The notes beneath the pieces were generated by a model. It saw nothing but the letters and a program-made list of their open reading frames with translations. It did no database searches and was not told where the DNA came from. The position numbers and the translations under genes were made by a program. From Candidatus Omnitrophota bacterium (GTDB lineage: Bacteria; Omnitrophota; Omnitrophia; Omnitrophales; Aquincolibacteriaceae), in NCBI GenBank assembly GCA_016196565.1, contig JACPXK010000034.1, positions 51,288 to 115,287 on the forward strand: DNA of 64,000 bases, in the 5' to 3' direction. Within the stretch, counting starts at the first letter, position 1. Every line of letters starts with the position of its first letter. Of the stretch, positions 22,101-34,100 are shown piece after piece.

Positions 22101-25100
22101 TTTGGGAAATTTTAAAAGAGTTAAAACGAATTTCAAGTCGCTCTCCTTCCATCAAAATCGATTGGATTTTTGGCAATCACGAAGTTTGGATGGTTAGGTC
22201 TTTATTGCTCGATGATAAGGTGACTCGTGAGTATTGGATGAAATGGGTCGGCCAAAAAATGATGGATCAATTAGGAGGCGAAGAAAAAACTCAAGAATTG
22301 GCTTTGTGGCTGCTCGAAAACTCTAAGTTTTTTCATAAGGACGAAAGGGGTCTTTTCCATGTTCATGCTGGGATTCCACTCAGAAGAGGAAGGGCAAACC
22401 TTAAACAATTAGAAGCCTGGCAAAAAAACCTTGCAACCATACAAGCGAAATTGAAAAGCGATCCCAGTTATTTGAATCGTCAGAATAATCAGGAAAAAGT
22501 GAAAATGCTTTTTGAGGAAGCGACTCCTCTTTATTGGCTTTGGCCTCATGAATGGCTGCTTCAAATCATGGAGGATAAGAAAAATATAAAAAAACTCGCC
22601 AAATCGTTAAAAGATGTCTCCACAATAACACGGACAAAAAAACCTGGGCCTCATGCCCGAAAAGTGGAAGGGGAATTAAATGATAAGCCTTGGTGGATGC
22701 GTCATTGGATTGCTTTGACTGAATTTCAAAGGGCGGCATTTGAAAGTGCGAAACTGAAAAGGCCTGGCTCTCAAATCGACAAAGTCCAACTGGATCAAAT
22801 GCTTCAAGATATTGATGCTTATGGCATTGTGCTTGGCCATGCCCATACGCAAGAGGTCGTGAATTTAGACGGGCGTATTTTTTTGATCGCTGTCGAGGAA
22901 CCGGGCGCCGGTGATCCGGGGCATTTAGTTTTTGATCGAAAAGGTATTGCTTTTCATTCAATAAAACGCAAAAAAGAAATACTTCTCACAAAAACTCAAA
23001 TCTTGACCGGGCTTCGTGAGGAATTATCACGTTTGCAAAAACTTCTTTCCCGCTCAGAAACTCGTCATGAGTTTCAAAGAGCTGTGCCTGAAACATTAGT
23101 TTCAGGCCGTTCCGAAATGCGATTGGATGAAGATAAGTTTGTGTCATTAATCAAACAAGCGATGGCAAAAAAAGGAGAAGAGGGAAGCATTCCGGTCCTT
23201 TGGTTTGTGAAGGGGGAGGAAGAACACGGCGTTTACATCAATCAAAAATTTGCGGAAGAACATCGGCAAGAATTTTTGGAAGGAGTTCGAGAGTTAAACC
23301 GGTTTTATAAGGCCAAATTAGGCATGCCGCTGAACGGGATGATTTCTTATGTGCTTCTGGGCGAGTTTCCGGAATTTTATTTGGAGCAGGCTTACACCAT
23401 GGTGCTAATGGCTGTCGGGCATGTCTTGGGTTTCTGGAAAATTTATCCGGATTGGAATGCCGGAGAAAAACTTTCGGAAGACCAATGGGATAATTCTAAA
23501 ACACGGCTTCCCTATATTCACAAAATCAATACTCCGCTTATCGATTCACCCCCAGTTCCGAGCCATCCCCCCCTTGAGCGAATTATCGAGTTGGCAGAAC
23601 GAAATGGCAAAAAGGCCTTTGAAAAAATGGTTTTGTTAAAGGAGTTTCTTAAAGGAGATTTTGGAACGGTCCGGTTCAGCGTTTGGGACCCTAAGTTTAT
23701 ATTGAGTCCGGTCGCACATCCCGCCGTTTTATCTTTAGAACCGGGAAAACAGACAAAATATATTCAAGAACTGCAGCTTGAAATTACTCTGCTTGAAATA
23801 AAAGACGGCCGCGTGAAACTTTTGGTCAAAAGTTTCGAAAATCGCAATAAATTTGTCTGGGACAAAATGATCGAAAATATTTTTAGTTTTCAAAATAATT
23901 ATCCCGATGACCCTGTTTTGGAAATACGCTTGGCTCAAGGTGATTTCAAAGTGACGTGGGATGTGGAAAGAAACGGAAGCCAGGAAGAATTATCCTTGCC
24001 CATTTTGTTGGAAGACGAAACTTCTCTTACGGAGGAACGCCAGGAGGAATTTTTTTCTTATATCGAGGAACAAGCAAAGCTTAGAGAAGGAAATATTCCT
24101 TTTAAGGTAGGATTTGACGAAAAGTCTTTTGAGGTTCAAATCACGAAAAACGCTGATCCCTCGAAAATTACATCCATAAGGCTCATTATTAGGTCTGAAG
24201 CAAGGGTGAAAAATAGTAAAAATACGGCGTATGAAATGATGATCAAAGAATTTGATCTGGCTCGTGTCTCAGCGCTCTTTCTTCCGGAAACGGATATGCA
24301 GGCTTTTCGAGCTGAGATAATTGCCCAAGGCTCAAAACGTTTTATCGGAGCCAAGGGGGTTGACCTTGGTATGAGCGATCCTTTTTCTTTCGGGTCCAGC
24401 CAAGGATGGCAAATTTCCACGGAAAAACCTTTCGATGGAAATACACGGTTTAAATTGCATCACCCGTCCCACGGAAATGGCCGGGATTTTTTGGCCTGGG
24501 GGATTGTGAGAAAACAAAGCGATGATCAGAGTATCCTTACCGGGCTGAGGTCAGAACTTCCGGCCGATGTGGGACGTGCCATGTCTCAAATTTCGGATTT
24601 GGGCCATGGAGAAATTGTTAAAGCCCTGCTCGATCTTCTTTCTAAACCTGAAAAGACAAAATCTTACGTGCTTTCGAAAGGATATCAGACCTTGGCGAAA
24701 TTTTTCTCCGACCTTACGGAACGCGAAAAAGAGGAAGTCAGCACCCGCCTTCTGAAAGCATTTCCCCGTCATGAGGCTTCAAAAAAAGAACTGATGATCG
24801 CATTGCTTAATTTCGGAAATCGCATGAAAGATGAAGGGCTTCGCAAACAAATAGCGTTTGCTTTAAGTGACGGCATAAAACCCCATTTGAAGGATTTGAG
24901 AAATAAAAAATCGAAAATCGGCTCGGAATTGGCGAAGCTTCTTTTAGGTATCAACGATAAAGAATTTAAAGCGAGATGGATAAGAGGGATTTTGCCCTTA
25001 TGGATGACAGAGCCGCAAGAAGAGAAAGAAGCGCTTTCGAATTTTCTTAGTAATTGTTTGTTTTTTCACACGATCGATCCTGAAGATATTGCCAATGCCG

Positions 25101-28100
25101 TGAAATTATTTCCGGCCGGAATCGTTCCGGATGTTATCCGGGAAATGAAAGAATTATTGACATCAATTTCCATCAATCCGGTACTTCGCCAAACATTGGA
25201 AGACATGTTGTTTGAAATCGTGGAAGACCCCAGCTATGACCCGGAGTTTCAGATAGCGGCGGGACCCAAACCTTTTGAACATCGCGTCAGGATGGTGCCT
25301 TATTTGGTTACCCGTTTGCTGGATGGCGTCGGGCCGGGAGCCAGTGTCATGGCCCTTTATTTAAGTCAGGAAGAAAACGAATGGCTTGCCGAAAGGAACC
25401 TCGACAGGCATTACGGGCATGTTTTTGACGCTTTTGCCTATGTCCGGTTTTATGTTCGGGGTGGCACGCTTGTGGTCGGTGAAATTCAAAGTGACGATTA
25501 CCGGCATTATCACAAACATCCGGAGGCCCATGAACGTTACCGCGATTGGTGGAATGTCCTTAACCGTTATCTTGAAATTTACGCGTCCGCCCGCGGGCTT
25601 CGAAGAATTATTTATCCGGAGCCAGAACTCGTCAGCCGGCGTTGGAATACCCGAATCTTTGCTTTTCAGGTCAATCAATTCCTTTTGAAGCTTAAGCATT
25701 TTCCTCTGCTTCTCTATTTATTTCGTAGGATCCAGCGGATTTTGGGCCAGATCTTCCTTTTTTTAGAATTTCTCGACCGCTGGCATCTTCTTCCGTTTGG
25801 ATGGCTGCTTCGAAAAATTAAAATAGACCGGCCGCCGACTAAAGAATTAGTAAGAGTGCTCTATGCCCAAAATCCGGAGCAATCGGGTTATAAGCTTGAA
25901 ACGTTTCCCGTCCCGATAAATTGGGAATACGGACTTCGGATGACCCGGGGACGTGTCCGCTATTTGGAACCGGATGGAGATTTGGGAAAATTCGACAAAC
26001 AAATGGAGCTCAGGGACGGCTCCTTTGAGAAAATCTTCCATAAGATTATTTCACGGACGGTATTGTTTCAGCTGGAATTGAAAAATAATTTGACGGTTTT
26101 GAATTTGGCCTCGTTTCCCAAAGAGCTGCGCGCTACCTTTGCCCATATGCTAACGCAGGTCATAGGGCACGAAGCAAACAATCTAATGCTTTTTTTCATG
26201 GACCCGGCGTATGTCCTCAAGGTTGCCCGGGACAATCATAAAACGGCGGATGAATTTATAAAATGGCTTGAAACGGGATCGGACCAACGCCATCCGGATG
26301 ATTATTTGAATGATTGGATGATGGCGTTAGAAAAAGTGATTGCCAGAAGAAAAGAAAGTGTCAGGGATCTCATCAAAGAGGGCGCTTCGGATTCCGAAAT
26401 TAGCTCGGCCGTCACTTCGTGGATGGAGGGCGAACAGCAGTATGCGGATTTAGAAAAAATAAGACAGCTTGAGATCAATGTCAAATTGGATTTGTTTCGT
26501 TTGGGTTTTAGCCATATGGGAGCGTTCGCGTCTAAATTTGTAGAAAAAATCAAACCGCTTATCCATGAGGCGTTCCGTCATTCACCTTCGGGCCGCTCCG
26601 AAGCTCGTCAAGAGCTTCAAAGAGCTGTGCCCGAAACATCGGTTTCGGGCCGCTCCGAAGCGCGGATTGATTTGCAACCCGATGAAAATTTTCACCGGGC
26701 TTACCGAGATCCTGAATATCTCAAAGATCATCGAACCGGTCTGAAGAATTTTATCAATTGGGAGTTTTTGGGAGATCCTCATTTCCGAGGATGGAAACAA
26801 GGTTTGGAGGGAATTTATCCGGGAGACAGGCAAAAACAAGAAAGCGTGATTGGAGAAATTAATCTTCAAAGGTATCATGCTCCGCGCGATCTTTTTATTC
26901 CCGCTATGGCGGTGGAGCGTTTCGAAGATCGTCAAAAGGCTTATTACGACGATATTGCTTTTCGTTTTGGCGACGGGGGGTTGGTCCCCAAACCCATGAT
27001 GATGGTCCTCATGCTTGCTGCTTTGGATTTGAATCCGAATAAAATCATGCTTCACCTCGATGCGCGCAGTCCTGATGAACTCGCGGTAAGCAATTATTTG
27101 GTCAAACATGCCGTTGCCGTGATGCCTAACCGGGCCCTTGCTGAGTATGCCAAAAGAAGTCTCGAAAAAAATGGCCGCAAAAATATAAAAATCACAACCG
27201 GTGAAACGAAAGAATATCTCAACGGGGACCCTTACGATGCTGTGGCGATTTGGAATCCCATTGCCAATGTTCCGCAAGAACTGTTGGACCGGCTCCCGCA
27301 GGATGGAAGAATGGTTGTTCCGTTTGGAAACGTGGACCAATACGTCGTTCGATTGGGAATCAAAAAAGATGGGAAAATAAAATGGACAGATCTTCTCGAT
27401 AGCCGTCAAGCCGGGTTTTTGAAAGAGGCTTTCAATCCCCGCTCCGAAGCTCGTACCAACACCGATGTGTTGGTACCGCTAGACATTTCTGAAACTCGAA
27501 GTTTCAGAAAGCGTCAAGAGCTTCAAAGAGCTGTGCCCGAAACATCGGTTTCGGGCCGCTCCGAAGCACGGATGGAGGAAACAGTGATTTTTCCGGCCGT
27601 TCAGATAGAAAATTGGCGGACGGAAAATAATCCTGATTACTTAAGAATGTTGGAAATACAAAATACTCGATATATGGTCCCTGATCTTACTACTTTGTTG
27701 TACGCTAACGTAAAGCAGGGTCCTGCAATGGATTTTATAGAAATGGATCTAAAACTTTTGATTTTGTATTTGGCTTCCGAGACACCGATAGATTTTGATC
27801 AGTGGCAGGTTGGAAATAGGGTGACTTTTGAGTTTGATGGCGAACGCGAATCTATCTATGTCACTCCGGAAATGTTCGGTAGTTTTATCAAACCGCTTTT
27901 GGGGCATCTCCAAGATCACGACCGTCAGATCAATCTTAATGCTTATCTTTATCACGCACTTTGGCAATTGAGAAAGTGGGCAACACACCCTTGGTTTACC
28001 GACGATCTTTATCAAAAAATAGTCCCGAGGGTTACCAATCTCCATCCGAGGACACTCCTCAATTTTCCGCCTTTGGATTTAGAGGACTCTGAAGTCCGCT

Positions 28101-31100
28101 CCGAAACGCGAAGTCTTACTGCCGAAATAGATGTCGATTTGACCCTTCACGGCGATGGCTTGATTATTTCGCTTGGGACCATTAAAGAAAGTTGGGACAC
28201 GAATTTTCCTGAAGGAAGCTACGCGGCGGTGATTTTCGATGAGAATGCCGCTACGGAACGGAAAGGCGCGATTAGATTTTATGGGAATGCTCCTCAAATT
28301 AAAGAGCAATTAAGTCTGGGGCAGCCTTTGACGCTTTCCGCTGCTTATGCTCAATCTGGTCCATCGAAAAAAGGATATGTCCGGCGCGCTTACCGCCAAT
28401 TGCTGCTTTCACCTCAGATTAATAAAATTATTTCACCTTACGAAGAAATCGTCGGCCTGAGTTTTGAAGGGGCCGCGATGCATCATTGGCTGAATAGACA
28501 ACGAGACCTTTCCGTCACTTTCAATGGTAAAAAAGAAAAATCGAAATATTACTTTAATCTGCTGGGCATGCAGGTAAAAAATTTCATTTTGGTGGGTATT
28601 CTTAAAATCATCGAAATGGCGATTAGCTTGTTTGTCCGCGTCACTTTAGTCCGCCCTTATCTTCCGTCTCACTGGCATACCGCGAAAATCGAATTGTCCG
28701 CAAAACCTAAAACGGATTTGGCCCGGTGGATTCACAGGGCGGGGGAGTTGGCCGGTCAGGACAAAATAGGATCAAAGGAATTAGAAAAGATAATCAGGTC
28801 CGTCCCGCGCGTTCTAAAGCGCGATGAAACAAAATGGCTGAGATACATTTTGCGCGAATTGACCACCTACATGAACGACCGTGACGTCGTGTCGTACAAA
28901 GAAGGCAATAGTATTTCCGAAGAAGATCAGTCATGGATACGGCTTTTTATCGCTTTAGGGGTGGCTGTGCTCGCAAATCCGTCGGCTCCTGTCGAAGAAC
29001 TTCGCAAATTGGATCAAGTGATTGAGAAATTCAATCAGCGTTATCCTCAAAAGGCTTGGAGTTTTTCTCTCACTATTTTCATGCAGCTTGCCTTAAATGA
29101 TTTGGCCACGGAAGATCTCATGCCGGTTTTTCGGCGGCTTGCGGGCAATGGAACACGCCTGCCGGGAGAATACAAATACCGGATGGCGGCATTTACCTTA
29201 TTTTTATTAGGCATGCATGTCAGGTCCATCACCACAGCCAACAAAGAGCCTGAAACAGATTTTAACCCCAAGCGCAGTTTTGGTTTGGCGGTACGGACCA
29301 TTGAATCGGAAAAAAAATCGGAAAAGTGGGGCGATGATGTTCCTCGCGCGCTGCGGGAAGAATTGCTCATAAATTTAAAAGTCGGCTTAGTTCATTTTGT
29401 TTTGGGCTCCTCTCCTTATTGGGATCTTGAATCAAATGTGATGCGTAAATATCCCTTAGGCCGCACCATTCTTCATCCGGAAGATATTCCCAAATTCATT
29501 CCTTTACAGGAATTAATATTTCCCCACCGCGCGCTTTTAAAAAATGTCATTAACGAGATCAAACAGAAAAGCATGGATGCCGGTGTTTCTTTCGCGGGAA
29601 CAACCGTGTCTTGGATTACCCGGTGGTTCCTCAAAATTCATCAACAAGGGGAAAAACCGCCTTATCCTTGGGACCGCATTCTGCTTAACCCTTTTCCTTC
29701 AGAGCACGTGCCCTGGTTCGTCTATTTTTTTGCCGAAGAATACATTGAGCAAGAACGTATTTTGCAAGATCTTACCGATGCCGGCTTGACAAAACAAATG
29801 TATGAAGATTTGCTCGAACGTTTAGACGCTTTTAAAGCCGTCAAACGCTCTGAAGCGCGAACGATATCCGAGAGCTCATTTAATTCCGACGATGAACGTT
29901 TGTTCCGGGTCCTGGGGCTCTCCGAGCAAGAAGTCAGAAATCCTTTAGAATCTCTTCTTACCAAAAAAATCGTTCAACGTCTTTCAGAAAATTATGCTTG
30001 GGTTCGTCTGGCGGAAAAATTTGTCGAAAAATATCATCATCCGGCGTTATCTTCCAATAAGCCTTTCGAAATATGGGTGGAAATCATTCAGCGGGCTTTA
30101 CGGGAGCCAAAGGTTATTGATTTTATTCTTCATTCGCGGCGTGCCGTTATGACGGCGCCCCGTGCCTTGATATTGGGAAATAATCTGCGTACAAGTGATA
30201 GTACAATCGCCCACGCCCAAAGGCTTTTAGGTCGTATGCTTCCTTGGGATGTGAGGACTATAGTGGGAAAAACCCTCAAAGAAACATACGCTAGAGTTTG
30301 GATGCATGCCGCAAGTGATCCTGTCTCGATAGAAAACGCCGTTCGTGAGCCCGTGTCAGAACGATTTCAAGCCCTCTATAAATTCAACGAAAGAGAAGGG
30401 CTTCCTCTTACTTTGACGGATGAAGAAATTCCCAAAGATGAACATGCAATTAGCGGCCAAATGCACGCGCTTTCCTTGGAAACTATTTTAGCAAGGGACA
30501 TGGCTCAATGGATTTTAGAAACACGGCCTGATATTGTCGAAAATTTTGCCCAGCCAATAAAAGATTTTCATTTTGAATTCGATGGCAATAAAGTTTACGA
30601 AGCTCATATCGATTTGAAAACAACCGAAACTTCTACGATATTGAACGCAGATTTAATGCTGATTTCCTCTGATTTCATGCCGAGAGATAATTTTACTTTT
30701 CGGGGCCAATTTCAAGATGTTTTAGGACAGCAGTTACTTCGCTATATTCAAGCCAATGTCGTGACATTGTCTATTTATAATGAAGTTGCAGCGGAATTAT
30801 CAAATCCTAAGAGCCGGTTATTTCAGGATGTTCAAAATGCCTTTTCGTCAAGAATCAAAAAATCCAATGAGCTTGCTGTTTTCATCCAAGATGGTGTCTG
30901 GGATTTTGCGTATGAGCACATTGGCTTGAAAGCGCTGGTTGAAAAATTAGCAGAGAAAATCAAGGCTTTTGGATTAAGGATCGCTTCCGACGGCTATGTG
31001 GATTTAGGCAGCCTAAGAGTTAATCCCGAAGATTTTATTTTTGGCAGTGTAGGAAATGCGGTGAATGACTTGATTCGCTCCGGCCAGGCGTCCCACGTCA

Positions 31101-34100
31101 CGGCCAAGTTTGCGCAAGCGATTTTACAGGCCGTGCAAAATCCATCCGCACCTAGCTCCAGCCGTTTGGCGCAAAGAATCGTGGATGATGCATTTTCTTA
31201 TTTTCAGAAGGAATTAATCCGAGAAGGTTTTAATCGCGATAAGCGAATCATTACGCGTCCGCCTTATCGTTTCCGGCAGGATGATAAAAATCCTTATCCG
31301 ATTCCTTATCGTTTCGCCCATCCTCTAAGCGCTTCTCATTTTTCCCGCTCCGGAGCTCATCAAGAGCTTCGAAGAGCTGTGCCCGAAACATCGGTTTTGG
31401 GCCGCTCCGAAGCGCGGATGACGACCAAGATGCAATCTTCTGCAATATTAACAGCTAGCTACCGCGAAGAGATGGAACAGATGGGGTTGCTTTCAGACGA
31501 AAACTTGTTGGATTATCAAGAGCAACTAGAAGCTTTCATCGATCAACAATCTGAAAATATCGACGAGCAAGGGGATGGGCTGATTTTTAAAAAATTTCTT
31601 CCATCGCTGAAGGTTGTTGTTTCGGTTCTTTTGCTAATTGCGTTGGCCAATCTTCAATTCAACAAAAATCCAGCACTAAAATTCTGGGTTGCCATTTTGG
31701 ATTTAATAGCGATAGTCCTAAGCCCGACACTAGTCTTGATTTTGACTCATCGAAACTTAATTAAGGGACGTCAATATTTAAAGGATGCCCGGACTTCTCA
31801 TCAAATCGTTATGTATGAATTAGAGAAAAGAGGTTTGCGTTCCGAAGCGAGGATAAGCGATGAGGATAAAACGGATCCAAGAGGGATGATACCGTCGAGA
31901 AGTTTTCTTGAGGCGTTGGGATTGAAAGAGCCAAAATCCCTTTCGCGAATTTTGCAAAGTCATCCTGACGAACTTATCGAAAGAATCACCAGCGCATTAA
32001 AAAATAATTCTGATTTGATTCTATGGGCGCAAGAATACGTCCAAAGCCATTTTAAAGGCATGAGTTTGAGTGAGAGCGTTGCCCAAATTTCATTAAACAG
32101 GGTTCACCAGGAAGCGCTTGTGAATCCAGCCCGGGTTTTGGCGATTTTTTTAAGCCACGCGCTAGTACTTTTAAGCCGGCGGGGATTTTTAAAACGTTCT
32201 ACTTTGATGGCGACAAATCTTGCTTTAAAAAGACCGGATGCGAGTCTTCTGGCGGATATTTTTAAAAAAGGCCGTCAGGCATTTCCGCAAAACCGGCTAA
32301 TTGCCAAAAAAATCGAACCGCTTAGTTGGCTTACTTTTAACAGTCATCTGAAAGATGAGATACAACAGGAATTTAAACGCCGGCTCATCGATTTCGAAAA
32401 AACCGGGCTCATCCGTCAACGCTTTTTCTCATCCTCAGACCGGTGGAAAGCAGTTCAAAAGGATGAAGACCTTCACGGTCTTTATTTTCTTCCCGCCCGG
32501 CGATTAACCCTTCAAGAGGACCGGATTATCGGATATGAGCTTGGAGATGTTGACGGATCCGAACCTCAATTTCATCGATTTAGACGTTTGATTTCACTGA
32601 CGGACGCCCAGGCGCGGGAAAAAATCCAGAACGGCGAGCCTTCTTGGGCGTCATTTTATGCCAAGCGCGTTTTAGAAGCCCCCATGACCGAGCAAAGATT
32701 GTTTTGGGCCCAAAACGATTTTATCGATGAAGAAATTCGCCGTGCCGTTCAGCCGGCCTATTTAAAAATGGCAGAGCCTTTTATTAAATCCAATTTGCAA
32801 TACTATCAATCCATTCACGCCTTGCCGGAGCGTGATTTTCAAGCCTTGCTTAAAAATTATAGCAGGGAAGAGAATTTTTCCGATTGGGGAAATCCGCAAA
32901 GTCATATTAATCCTCAGAATGTTCGCCAGAAAGCGATTAGGCATATCCAAGCACGGCAAACGGGACAAGATAGACGGATTGCCAAAATCGAAAAACGTCT
33001 TGCTGAATTGATGTCGGGTATGAACTTTGACGGTATTTCCGGAGACGCTTCGGAAATACCAATTTTGGAAGCAAGACTAGAAGCGATGCAAAAAAGGGCA
33101 GGTCGTTTGCGTGGGGCGCTCATGAGTCTCGAAACCGAGTTAAATATGAAAGAATTAAAACGCCAAGCCGTAGAATGGTTTTTTAAAAAATTCCTTTTTC
33201 CTTCCGTTCTTCTTATTGCGTCTCATCGAATAACCCATTCCCGCTCCGAAGCTCATCAAGAGCTTCGAAGAGCTGTGCCCGAAACATCGGTTTTGGGCCG
33301 CTCCGAAGCACGGGGCCCTGGATCCGATGAAAAATTGACCCCGGAAGATAAGGAGCGATTGATTCGTCTGTTGATGTCCAGAACAAAAATCACAGATGAC
33401 CCTGAAGATATACGCAGGGATTTAGACGGTTTATTGGGAAGAAAGTATCAACAGGAAAGAGATGAGATCGTCAGAAAAGTAAACGAAAAGTGGCGGATCG
33501 CGGACCGGGTTTTATTGGTCCTTAATACACTTTTGCAGTTTCTGAAAAATTCAGAATTTAAAGATTTGGTCCGTGAAGAACAATGGGCGCCGGTCATAGA
33601 AGATGCCCGGAAAGCTGATTATAAGGGGATAGCAACTATGGTGCAGGATATTGATGGAGAAATTTCCCAACGTCAATTAAAAGACGGTCAACAGGATCCT
33701 GCCGATGAAAAGGCTGACGACAAGTGGGGACCCAACATGCGGTACTTATTAGCACTGGTCCGCTCCGAAGTGCGAGCAGTGTCTCTAGCCGAGCGGCTTC
33801 AAAATGCTGAAGCGCGCCGCCGCAGAGTTCAAGATGCCCATAATGCAATACCGCCGGGCAAGCAACCTTCTCTTACAGAGTTTGCCGCATCGTTAACTAT
33901 AGGCAGGAGGATTGCTTATAGAGATTTAGTAAAACTTGGGCTTTTAGATTCGGGTAAGATTAAAATCGAAAAGCATCTCATGGGCGAACCGCTTAAAACC
34001 CGTCGTCAAAAGGTGAAAGAGGCACATGATGCAATACCTGCAGGCCAGACAGCTACTGTTGCAGATATTGTTTCCTTCCTTGACGATCTTTCGGTGAATG

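Noticed and set aside
26582..27409. Long open frame on the minus strand inside the giant ORF (275 codons)
   Set aside because: It is antisense to the PCMT-like module, has no recognisable domain, and starts within the palindromic element. The plus-strand frame carries the family pattern.
16583..33313. CRISPR repeats or IS ends for the 57-bp elements
   Set aside because: Copies are kilobases apart, no transposase frame lies between or beside them, and no target duplication other than the linker itself is seen.
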